This document shows, in pieces, positions 1 through 6,903 of a stretch of DNA of 32,238 nucleotides. Location of the stretch: positions 1 through 32,238 of the forward strand of contig LDAQ01000067.1 of the NCBI GenBank assembly GCA_001028025.1, given 5' to 3'. Each line of letters starts with the position of its first letter. Positions within the stretch are counted from its first letter, which is position 1. The stretch comes from Faecalicatena fissicatena (GTDB lineage: Bacteria; Bacillota; Clostridia; Lachnospirales; Lachnospiraceae). The translations under genes and the position numbers were made by a program. The notes below the pieces were generated by a model. It was given only the letters and a program-made list of their open reading frames with translations, did no database searches and was not told the DNA's origin.

Positions 1-1
1 C

Positions 2-325
2 CCTGAAATTCAACCAATTTTTTCAAATTTTTTTTCAAAAATTTATTTTAACGGAGGCACTTATTATGACACTTGTATCAATGTCTTAAATGCCAAAAAT
101 ACACCTGCAAACAAATGCGCACCCTGGGGATTCATGATCTGGAATTATAATTCAGCCGGAACAATTGCCGATACAGCATTAACAGCATCCGCAGCTCCCG
201 CCCGGATGCACCCAGCCTGTCCGGAATGCGGGACGCATGTCCGAAGCGGGAGCCCTACGGCAGCCCGGGAAACTTTCGTGCCCCTTTCCGGGGGCATAGA
301 GAGCGCCGCTGGACTCACTTGGTAA
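2..325 (+). CDS. Possible 3' end of a gene entering from the left edge (doubtful)
   Basis: One plus-strand frame is open from the first bases to a stop at 325. Its first 65 or so codons read like protein (for example FNGGTYYDTCINVLNAK), while the last 40 run into repeat element A and would be an accidental tail. I do not recognise the product. Against it, bases 1-50 are T- and A-rich like intergenic DNA. In another frame a good ribosome binding site (GGAGG at 53-57) precedes an ATG at 66 whose reading frame ends after seven codons (MTLVSMS), which could be a tiny peptide or a broken gene start. The two readings cannot be separated from this window. Confidence 0.22.
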   Translation, partial: PEIQPIFSNFFSKIYFNGGTYYDTCINVLNAKNTPANKCAPWGFMIWNYNSAGTIADTALTASAAPARMHPACPECGTHVRSGSPTAARETFVPLSGGIESAAGLTW

Positions 326-566
326 AAACCGCATCGTATGGGGAGGCTAAAATCTGCTTCCGAAGCAGATTTTAAGACGGCCTGAGCCGCGCAATTCATC
401 AGAATTGCACGTTGAATGCCGTCGATGCCTCCCCATACGATGCGGTTTTTGCCTAGTGAGTCCCGGCAAACGGAAAGCCCCCGGAAAGGGGCACGAAAGT
501 TTCCCGGGCTGCCGCAGGGCTCCCGCTTCGGACATGCGTCCCACGTTCCGGACAGGCGTCCCTCCG
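199..566. repeat. Cloverleaf element A: long imperfect inverted repeat with conserved core
   Basis: The element begins with the 18-mer CGCCCGGATGCACCCAGC (199-216), which recurs exactly in elements B and C. Outer arms 215-295 and 477-557 pair over 81 bp with three mismatches. An internal loop follows, with GCATAGAGAGC on the left (294-304) and AAACGGA on the right (468-474). A second stem then pairs 311-347 with 427-463. Inside lie two hairpins: 349-360 with 362-373, and 376-423, whose tip is CAATTC-ATCA-GAATTG. The right end stops a few bases from the stop codon of the thioredoxin gene (570). Peptides read through it are artefacts of the palindrome. It may be a structured RNA, a terminator-like element, or a non-autonomous mobile element. 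Confidence 0.9.
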
Positions 567-569
567 CCC

Positions 570-881
570 CTACACCCTCATCATATCAACCAGTACTTTT
601 TTTGCCAGCACCCCGCTTGCCGCCGACACCGGCTTTCCTCCCTTAAATACAACAAATGTCGGGACAATCTCAACCTCAAATTCTGCCGCCAGGACCTCGC
701 TTTCATCAATCTCAATCTGACAAACTTTGACCCTGCCGTTATATTCTCTGGCGATCTCGTCCACAACATCTTCCATCATGGCGCACTTCCCGCACCAGAC
801 AGCAAAAAACTCAACCAATACAGGCGTTTCTGACTTCAGAACCTCCTGTTGGTAATTTTTCGCAGTCACTCTGATTTTCAT
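570..881 (-). CDS. Thioredoxin-like protein with WCGKC active site
   Basis: A protein of about 103 residues, the usual thioredoxin length. The fold is recognisable: TPVLVEFFAVWCGKCAMMEDV carries the redox CxxC and IVPTFVVFKGGKPV the cis-proline loop. The dipeptide between the cysteines is GK rather than the GP of classical thioredoxin, which would be expected to change redox potential or partners. It probably reduces disulfides in the cytoplasm; no signal peptide or membrane segment is seen. I prefer the ATG at 881, which has AGGTG a few bases upstream; an in-frame GTG at 890 is possible. A 47-codon Cys-rich gene lies 26 bp upstream on the same strand and is probably co-transcribed. The gene runs straight into element A at its 3' end. 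Confidence 0.88.
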   Translation of the reverse strand: MKIRVTAKNYQQEVLKSETPVLVEFFAVWCGKCAMMEDVVDEIAREYNGRVKVCQIEIDESEVLAAEFEVEIVPTFVVFKGGKPVSAASGVLAKKVLVDMMRV

Positions 882-907
882 AGACAACACCTACATTCCT
901 TCGCAAT

Positions 908-1051
908 TTATTTACCACGGCATTTACCGCCGTTATTCAATATTTCACACACCTCGTCAAGTGAACGCTTCAGACACATCAGCTTGCGGTTCAAATCGGG
1001 TCTGCAGTACATCTTGCCACAAACAAAATTCTTCCATCCTCTTCCTCGCAT
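908..1051 (-). CDS. Small cysteine-rich protein, 47 residues, unknown function
   Basis: Reading the minus strand from ATG at 1051 gives 47 codons ending in TAA at 908. AGGAG lies five bases before the start, a very good ribosome binding site. The protein is basic and has five cysteines (residues 11, 16, 26, 35, 44), two of them as CGKMYC. I do not recognise a family. It sits 26 bp upstream of the thioredoxin-like gene, so a common transcript and a redox link (substrate, partner or metal-binding protein) are plausible but inferred. A weak promoter, TTTCAC with an 18-bp spacer to TATTAT, may lie around 1100. No other gene explains the stretch between the thioredoxin gene and trmB. Confidence 0.5.
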   Translation of the reverse strand: MRGRGWKNFVCGKMYCRPDLNRKLMCLKRSLDEVCEILNNGGKCRGK

Positions 1052-1125
1052 AATACTCCTGACGGCCTACTTAAGGCCTGCATCTCCTCACAGTTATAAT
1101 ATGTAAGATCCGCCGAAATGTGAAA

Positions 1126-1158
1126 GAGGACGTAACTTTTCCTCTAAGTTGCGTCCTC
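1126..1158 (-). terminator. Hairpin after trmB
   Basis: On the minus strand GAGGACGCAAC (from 1158) pairs with GTTACGTCCTC (to 1126) with one wobble, loop of 11, followed by TTTCA. It begins 16 bp after the trmB stop. The U-run is short, so termination may be partial and some transcripts could reach the downstream small gene. Confidence 0.55.
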
Positions 1159-1174
1159 CTGTGATCCCATTACT

Positions 1175-1825
1175 TTATTTTCTCTTAGCTATCATCTTGT
1201 TGATCGGGTTCCCCTTGGCGGAAAACTTTTCCTCATACTCTGTCATTACATTTCCTTTGCTCATCAGCTCATGATGATGCAGATCATATGTATAATGCTC
1301 CAGGGTCCACGATGATTCCCTTACCTGTTCCAGCGAAAAGTTAAACAGCTCGGTATTATCTGTCTTAAACTCCAGTACCCCTCCATGGATAAGAATCTGT
1401 TCGTAACGATCAAGATATTCCCGTGATGTCAGCCTTCTCTTCTCATGTCGTGCTTTTGGCCATGGGTCCGAAAAGTTCAGGTAAATCTTCTGCACTTCAT
1501 TCTGCGCAAAAACGTCTGCCACATCGCGGGCATCCATGCAAACAAAACGAACGTTTTTCAACATATTAAACTCTTCCGTATCGAACTTTTCCACGGCCCT
1601 CAGCAGCACGCTGGTATACCTCTCAATGCCGACAAAATTAATGTCCGGATTCAGGGACGCCATCTTTAGCAGAAACCGGCCCTTACCCATGCCGATTTCA
1701 ATATGGATAGGATTCGTATTGCCAAATACCTGACGCCAGCAGCCTTTCTGTGCTTCCGGACGTTTAATCACTGCCGGATGGTTCTGAATTGTTCCATCCG
1801 CGCGCGGTATGTTCCTTAGTCTCAT
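1175..1825 (-). CDS. trmB: tRNA (guanine-N7-)-methyltransferase TrmB
   Basis: A protein of 216 residues, normal for the family. It uses S-adenosylmethionine to methylate N7 of G46 in the tRNA variable loop. Visible are the SAM-binding motif (IEIGMGKGRFLLKMA), the signature NFSDPWPKARHEKRRLT around residue 115-132, and the C-terminal TEYEEKFSAKGNPI motif that is diagnostic of TrmB. The ATG at 1825 is preceded by AAAGGAGC at good spacing. The gene stands alone with its own promoter (1902-1929) and is divergent from the V-ATPase operon. Confidence 0.97.
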   Translation of the reverse strand: MRLRNIPRADGTIQNHPAVIKRPEAQKGCWRQVFGNTNPIHIEIGMGKGRFLLKMASLNPDINFVGIERYTSVLLRAVEKFDTEEFNMLKNVRFVCMDARDVADVFAQNEVQKIYLNFSDPWPKARHEKRRLTSREYLDRYEQILIHGGVLEFKTDNTELFNFSLEQVRESSWTLEHYTYDLHHHELMSKGNVMTEYEEKFSAKGNPINKMIAKRK

Positions 1826-1901
1826 AATATATAGCTCCTTTTTCTTTGCTTCTTTTTCCGTTACTTCACCTAAATCATGTTTTTTATTTTCGTTTATGGT
1901 A

Positions 1902-1929
1902 AGTATAATACAGTACAGCCAAAAATCAA
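1902..1929 (-). promoter_or_regulatory. Promoter for trmB
   Basis: Minus strand TTGATT (1929-1924), 16-bp spacer, TATACT (1907-1902). It lies about 75 bp upstream of the trmB start. Confidence 0.5.
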
Positions 1930-2024
1930 TCCTCTTACTGCTAAAAATTTATTTTTTTCTATTCCTTATAAAAATTAAAATTTTTCTCTATTATATATAA
2001 TATCATGCCTGATGGTGCAGGTCA

Positions 2025-2073
2025 AAGTGCACTTGCATTTACTGCCGAATTTTAAGATGCACACTCTTAAAAT
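2025..2073. promoter_or_regulatory. Two palindromes upstream of the V-ATPase promoter
   Basis: AAGTGCACTT (2025-2034) is a perfect 10-bp palindrome. ATTTTAAGA (2049-2057) and TCTTAAAAT (2065-2073) form a perfect 9-bp inverted repeat with a 7-bp centre. They lie 70-120 bp upstream of the V-ATPase -35 box and could be regulator sites or a hairpin. The rest of 1826-2208 is AT-rich and shows no gene. Confidence 0.35.
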
Positions 2074-2142
2074 CCGCATAAATCGCCAAAAACCAAGGAA
2101 TTTTGCATCTTTTTAATCGCCCAAAAACGACATTTGCTTAAC

Positions 2143-2170
2143 TTGATTTTTTTTTAAAAAGGTGTATTAT
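2143..2170 (+). promoter_or_regulatory. Promoter of the V-ATPase operon
   Basis: TTGATT (2143-2148), a 16-bp T- and A-rich spacer, TATTAT (2165-2170). The first start codon is 39 bp downstream and is preceded by CGGGAGG. Confidence 0.6.
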
Positions 2171-2208
2171 AAATACAACTACTATCAATAAATAACGGGA
2201 GGCAAATT

Positions 2209-2520
2209 ATGGACTCTATTGTAAAGAAATTATCCGAAATAGAATCTGCCGCCGCTGCTATCGTAGAACACGCAGAAGCGCACAAAGCAGTCCTTGATGA
2301 CGAATTCCAGGGAGCGCGCCGCAAGTTTGATAATGAGCTGGAGGCAAAAACGCAGACCAGGATCAAAAAGATACGGGATGAGCTGGAACGCAGCACGACA
2401 AAGCTTCTCGACAGCCAGAGCGGAGCAAACACCGATTCCATCGAGGCTCTTCAGAAAGAGTATGAAGAAAAGCATACGATCTACGCCAGGCAGATTTTAA
2501 AACGTATCACAGAGGTGTAG
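2209..2520 (+). CDS. V-type ATPase subunit G/H (peripheral stalk)
   Basis: 103 residues, almost entirely helical and charged, with long stretches of coiled coil (for example ELEAKTQTRIKKIRDELE). This matches the small stalk subunit (AhaH / NtpF type) that pairs with subunit E to form the peripheral stalk of bacterial and archaeal V/A-ATPases. Sequence conservation in this family is weak, so the call rests on size, coiled-coil character and first position in a clear V-ATPase operon. The subunit C gene follows after 3 bp, so the two are translationally linked. Confidence 0.85.
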   Translation: MDSIVKKLSEIESAAAAIVEHAEAHKAVLDDEFQGARRKFDNELEAKTQTRIKKIRDELERSTTKLLDSQSGANTDSIEALQKEYEEKHTIYARQILKRITEV

Positions 2521-2523
2521 CCT

Positions 2524-3570
2524 ATGGGAAATATATTAGTTTACAGCGGTATCGTGACTAAGATCCGCGCTATGGAAGCCAGACTTTTGACACCCGAACA
2601 ATTTGAAGAGATTGCAAATCTCCACACCGTACCGGAAGTCTATTCCTATCTGAAAGATCATTCCGCCTATGCGGATGTCCTCGATGAGATTGATGAAGAC
2701 CGGCTTCACCGCGGTGATATTGAGAAAGTCCTGATTCAGTCACTGTACAGGGATTATACTAAGATTTACCGTTTTTCCAGTCTGGAGCAGAGGAAGTTTT
2801 TAAAACTGTATCTTAAACGCTATGAGATCGATCTGATTAACTACTGTTTCCGAATTGTGATCAACCATTATGCCGAACCGTTTGATTTGAACTATAAACG
2901 GCCATTTTTCGATCGCTATTCACAGATATCCATTGAGAAGCTGATTACCTCAAGAACCACCGATGAGCTTGTGGAGAATCTGAAGAATACGGAGTATTAT
3001 GAACCTCTTCATAAACTGCGGGATTCGCAGGCTGTAACATTGTTTGACTACGATCTGGCCCTGGACTTATATTATTTTACAACCTTGTGGAAAAACAGAA
3101 AAAAAGTATTGCGGAAAAAGGAACTCGCCATCTTTACAAGGGACTGTGGTTCTAAGATAGACCTCCTGAACCTGCAGTGGATATACAGGGCAAAGAAGTA
3201 TTATAAGATGGCGGCGGCTGATATTTACTCTCTTTTAATTCCAATCCACTACAAGATTTCCGTGGATCTTATTAAGGAACTCGCAGAGGCTGCTGATTTA
3301 GAAGAGTTTTATGCAGCCGTACGCAAATCTTCGTATACACGCCACTATGATTTCGAACAGAAGCTGACCATCGAGCAGATGTATGCAGACTGTCTTTATC
3401 ATCTATATACTGTTGACAGAAGACGCAATCCTTATTCTATTGCTGCAGTTAATACGTATTTATTCCTGAAAGAAGAAGAGCTTAGAAAGCTGACTACCGC
3501 CATGGAGTGTATCCGTTACAGCCTTTCTCCGGGCGAGACGTTAGCGTACGTTGGAGGTAGAACTCAATGA
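2524..3570 (+). CDS. ntpC: V-type ATPase subunit C (NtpC/AhaC)
   Basis: 348 residues, the usual length. This mostly helical subunit (the archaeal C, equivalent to eukaryotic d) is the socket that couples the central rotor stalk to the membrane K ring. The start (MGNILVYSGIVTKIRAMEARLL) and the tail (NPYSIAAVNTYLFLKEEELRKL) are typical of the vATP-synt_AC39 family. The gene overlaps the start of the next gene by 4 bp, which indicates coupled translation. Confidence 0.95.
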   Translation: MGNILVYSGIVTKIRAMEARLLTPEQFEEIANLHTVPEVYSYLKDHSAYADVLDEIDEDRLHRGDIEKVLIQSLYRDYTKIYRFSSLEQRKFLKLYLKRYEIDLINYCFRIVINHYAEPFDLNYKRPFFDRYSQISIEKLITSRTTDELVENLKNTEYYEPLHKLRDSQAVTLFDYDLALDLYYFTTLWKNRKKVLRKKELAIFTRDCGSKIDLLNLQWIYRAKKYYKMAAADIYSLLIPIHYKISVDLIKELAEAADLEEFYAAVRKSSYTRHYDFEQKLTIEQMYADCLYHLYTVDRRRNPYSIAAVNTYLFLKEEELRKLTTAMECIRYSLSPGETLAYVGGRTQ

Positions 3571-5513
3571 TAGTGAAAATGAAATTTGTCAATATCTCCG
3601 GTCCAAGGGATGATATTGACCGTGTAACAGACCTCTATCTTTCCAGATATGAGATTCAGCTGGAATCCGCTCTTTCTGAGCTTAAGACAGTTGATAATCT
3701 GAGGCCTTTCGTGGAGCTCAACCCCTACCGGGATGCTCTGAACAAGGCCATACAATTTGCCGGATTTCTTCAGAATGCAGATGAAGTTAAACCAGACGAA
3801 TCCATGGGCCTGAATGATATGTTTGACATTGTTCGCAGATCAAATATCAGCTATATGGACATGCAGGACCAGAAAGAGAAACTGAAACGAAGTATTGAGG
3901 ATCTTCGGAAAAGACAGCAGATTATTGCCCCCTTCAGGCCTCTGGAATGTGAATTAAATGAAGTCCTTCAGTATAAATATATAGCCTACCGGTTCGGCCG
4001 GATTGCCGTAGAGTATTACCACAAGATGGAAAAGTACCTGATGGATGACCTTGGAGCTATTTTCGTGGAGGGCGAACGTGACGAGAGCTATGTGTACGGG
4101 GCATACTTCGTATCTCCCGGTGAAGCTCAGAAGGCAGATGCTGTTTTCCGATCCCTGCATTTTGAAAAAATAGATCTGCCCCCGGATTTCCAGGGAACAC
4201 CCGCTGATGAATACCGTAAGCTGGTCCGCGAGATCTACAATATGGGGCAGAAGATTGAAGAGCTGGACAACAAGGCCGGAGAAATGCTCGCCAAACGGGC
4301 GCCTCAGCTGATTGCAGCCAGAAACCGGCTGGAAGAGCTGGCCAATAACTTTGATGTCCGCAAAATGGCCGCCCGCATGGAGGACAAGAAAGAAGATTAT
4401 TACATCCTGTGCGGCTGGATGGCCGAGGACGATATTGAAATGTTCCTGGATGAAATCAAGGACGATGAGAAGATCTTTGTTGTTGTCGAGGATGACCACG
4501 ATACTTACTTCGGAGAGCCTCCGACCAAACTGGAGAATCCGAAGATATTCAAGCCTTTTGAGATGTTTGTTCAGATGTACGGCCTTCCATCTCATAATGA
4601 GATGGACCCAACCGTATTTGTGGGGCTGACCTACTCCTTTATATTCGGCGTCATGTTCGGAGATGTGGGACAGGGGCTTCTGCTTTTAATCGGAGGCGGT
4701 CTGATCTACCACTTCAAGAAGGCACCACTGGCCGGCATTATAGCAACGGCAGGAATCTTCTCTGCCATTTTCGGATTCATGTTTGGCAGTATCTTTGGAT
4801 TTGAAGATGTCATCCCCCCATTGTGGCTGAGGCCCATTGACCATATGACTACGCTTCCTTTCATCGGAAAGCTGAATACCGTCTTTATCGTTGCCGTTGC
4901 TTTTGGTATGGGAGTCATCCTGGTGGCCATGATCCTGCACATCATTAATGCTGTGCGGTCGCACGATCTGGAGAATATATGGTTTGACTCAAATGGAGCC
5001 GCCGGATTTGTATTTTATCTCTCCGTGGTGGTCACAGTCGTGTTATTCATGACAGGACATAAGACTCCGGGCGGAATCATTCTGGCCGTAATGTTCGGTA
5101 TTCCGCTGTTGTTAATATTATTTAAGGAACCCATCACAAGAAAGATCCAAAAACGAGCGGATACCATGGAGGCAAGCGCCGGGATGTTCCTTGTCCAGGG
5201 ATTTTTCGAATTGTTTGAGACTTTGCTCAGCTATTTTTCCAATACGCTGTCCTTTGTCCGTATCGGAGCTTTCGCCGTAAGCCATGCTGCTATTATGGAA
5301 GTTGTCCTGCTCCTGTCGGGCGCGGAAAGCGGCTCACCCAACTGGGTAGTAATCGTTCTGGGCAATTTATTCGTATGCGGTTTTGAGGGGCTGATCGTGG
5401 GTATCCAGGTATTGCGTCTGGAATACTACGAGATGTTCAGCCGTTTTTATAAAGGAAGCGGAAGAGCTTTTGATCCATATACTAAAAAATCCAAAAATAC
5501 CAAGAAGAAGTAG
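3567..5513 (+). CDS. ntpI: V-type ATPase subunit I (membrane stator a)
   Basis: 648 residues. The first 350 or so form the cytoplasmic domain, with coiled coil around residues 90-120 and 220-270. The rest is a membrane domain of seven or eight helices starting near YSFIFGVMFGDVGQG. The arginine essential for ion transfer is visible in LSFVRIGAFAVSHA (about R565). Together with the K ring this subunit forms the ion path. The start overlaps the subunit C gene by 4 bp; K follows after 14 bp. The protein ends in a lysine-rich tail. Confidence 0.97.
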   Translation: MIVKMKFVNISGPRDDIDRVTDLYLSRYEIQLESALSELKTVDNLRPFVELNPYRDALNKAIQFAGFLQNADEVKPDESMGLNDMFDIVRRSNISYMDMQDQKEKLKRSIEDLRKRQQIIAPFRPLECELNEVLQYKYIAYRFGRIAVEYYHKMEKYLMDDLGAIFVEGERDESYVYGAYFVSPGEAQKADAVFRSLHFEKIDLPPDFQGTPADEYRKLVREIYNMGQKIEELDNKAGEMLAKRAPQLIAARNRLEELANNFDVRKMAARMEDKKEDYYILCGWMAEDDIEMFLDEIKDDEKIFVVVEDDHDTYFGEPPTKLENPKIFKPFEMFVQMYGLPSHNEMDPTVFVGLTYSFIFGVMFGDVGQGLLLLIGGGLIYHFKKAPLAGIIATAGIFSAIFGFMFGSIFGFEDVIPPLWLRPIDHMTTLPFIGKLNTVFIVAVAFGMGVILVAMILHIINAVRSHDLENIWFDSNGAAGFVFYLSVVVTVVLFMTGHKTPGGIILAVMFGIPLLLILFKEPITRKIQKRADTMEASAGMFLVQGFFELFETLLSYFSNTLSFVRIGAFAVSHAAIMEVVLLLSGAESGSPNWVVIVLGNLFVCGFEGLIVGIQVLRLEYYEMFSRFYKGSGRAFDPYTKKSKNTKKK

Positions 5514-5527
5514 GGAGGACCTTAATT

Positions 5528-5959
5528 ATGACTTTAGCAACAAAAATCGTTTTTATCGCAGCTTTAATTTTAAGTATTATCATTCCATTTGGCTATTATT
5601 TAATTGGACAGAAGAACAAGAAGCGTTATAAAAGGACGATTGGGGTAAATGCATTCTTTTTCTTTGGCGCATTTGCAATCGCATCCATTATGATGCTGGG
5701 CGGAGAAGTCCATGCAGCTGAGGCAACGAATGCTGCCAATTTTACCGCAATAGGACTTGGCTATCTCGCAGCCGCACTGGTTACCGGTTTATCCTGTATC
5801 GGCGGAGGTATTGCCGTGGCAAGCGCTGCCAGTGCAGCCCTCGGAGCCATCAGCGAAGATTCTAGCGTACTTGGTAAGTCCCTGATTTTCGTAGGTCTTG
5901 CAGAAGGTGTTTGTCTTTATGGATTAATCATCTCCTTCATGATCCTGGGTAAACTGTAA
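5528..5959 (+). CDS. ntpK: V-type ATPase subunit K (rotor ring), asymmetric form
   Basis: 143 residues. The second half is one classic two-helix ring unit: a glycine- and alanine-rich helix (residues 75-108) and a helix with the ion-binding glutamate, E126, in LAEGVCLYG. The first half is not a copy of that unit. It has two hydrophobic helices (about 6-26 and 38-58) separated by a basic loop (QKNKKRYKRT), followed by VHAAEA, which resembles a signal peptidase site. So it is neither a simple 80-residue c subunit nor an obvious duplication. E126 is followed by G rather than the S or T seen in many Na+-binding rings, so the coupling ion is uncertain. Confidence 0.93.
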   Translation: MTLATKIVFIAALILSIIIPFGYYLIGQKNKKRYKRTIGVNAFFFFGAFAIASIMMLGGEVHAAEATNAANFTAIGLGYLAAALVTGLSCIGGGIAVASAASAALGAISEDSSVLGKSLIFVGLAEGVCLYGLIISFMILGKL

Positions 5960-5960
5960 T

Positions 5961-6269
5961 ATGAAGATGTATTTAATCAGTGATAATGTCGATACCTATA
6001 CAGGAATGCGTCTTGCAGGTGTGGACGGCGTTGTTGTCCACGAGCGCACAGAGCTTCACGAAGCGCTCCAGAAGGTTCTGCAGGACAAGACAGTGGGCAT
6101 TGTTCTGCTGACGGAAAAGTTTGGAAGAGAATTCCCTGACATAATCGACGAATTCCGCCTTGAAAGAAAGATGCCGCTGCTGATCGAGATTCCTGACAGA
6201 CACGGAACCGGCCGTAAAAAAGACTTTATCACATCCTATATCACTGAGGCCATAGGTCTGAAGCTGTAG
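5961..6269 (+). CDS. V-type ATPase subunit F (central stalk)
   Basis: 102 residues with a Rossmann-like start (MKMYLISDNVDTYTGMRLAG) and the family motif PLLIEIPDRHG near residue 70. This small rotor subunit binds subunit D in the central stalk and modulates ATPase activity. It is the NtpG / AhaF type. The gene begins 1 bp after the K stop, and no separate strong ribosome binding site is evident, so translation is probably coupled to K. Confidence 0.93.
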   Translation: MKMYLISDNVDTYTGMRLAGVDGVVVHERTELHEALQKVLQDKTVGIVLLTEKFGREFPDIIDEFRLERKMPLLIEIPDRHGTGRKKDFITSYITEAIGLKL

Positions 6270-6315
6270 ACCAGTATTGAAACAAATGGATATTAAAAAA
6301 GAAGGAGGTACCCTC

Positions 6316-6903
6316 TTGACTCTGGAAGAAAAATTTGCACACCTGCAGTCTACCTCCATGGAGGAAGCAAGGGCTGAGGGCAATGCTATCATAGACACTT
6401 ACCGTGAGGCGCTGGAAAAAGTTTTAGAAGATCACAAAGAAGAGGCGCTCCGCCAGTCCGAGACCCGTATCAAGGCTGAAACAGTCAGCGCCAAACAGCA
6501 GCTGAACCAGGCCATGGCCAAATCACAGCTGGAATTGAAGCGTATGCAGGGTAAGGTCCAGCAGGATTTAAAAGATAAAATCTTTGCAGAGACCGTTGCG
6601 TTAGTTCATGATTTTATGAAAACAGAAGCGTACGAAGACTATCTTATAAAATGCATCCGCAAGGCAATCAATTTTGCTGACGGAGAAGCAATGGTCATAT
6701 ATATCAACCCCTCTGATGAGAACCGCCGTTCCGATCTGGAGGACGCTTTAAGTACAAGGCTTACGATCAGCGCCGAAGATTTTATCGGCGGTATGCGTGC
6801 GGTCATCAGAAGCCGTAATATTCTGATCGACAATTCATTTAAGACAGCACTTCGGAATGAATATGATAAGTTTGTCTTTTTAGGAGGTGACGGCATTGCT
6901 TAA
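6316..6903 (+). CDS. ntpE: V-type ATPase subunit E (peripheral stalk)
   Basis: 195 residues from the TTG at 6316, which has AAGGAGGT at ideal spacing. The upstream in-frame ATG at 6277 has no such site. The N-terminal half is a charged coiled coil (residues 1-100) that pairs with G/H; the C-terminal half (from about 105) is the globular domain that grips A and B (motifs near FIGGMRAVIRSRNILIDNSF). This stator prevents the catalytic head from spinning. The 3' end overlaps the subunit A start by 8 bp. Confidence 0.93.
   Translation: MTLEEKFAHLQSTSMEEARAEGNAIIDTYREALEKVLEDHKEEALRQSETRIKAETVSAKQQLNQAMAKSQLELKRMQGKVQQDLKDKIFAETVALVHDFMKTEAYEDYLIKCIRKAINFADGEAMVIYINPSDENRRSDLEDALSTRLTISAEDFIGGMRAVIRSRNILIDNSFKTALRNEYDKFVFLGGDGIA

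Noticed and set aside
145..399. Open frame encoding a peptide starting MNCAAQAVLK, and a similar one at 18862-19194
   Set aside because: Both are read through the conserved core of elements A and C. The similarity is the DNA repeat, and there is no ribosome binding site.
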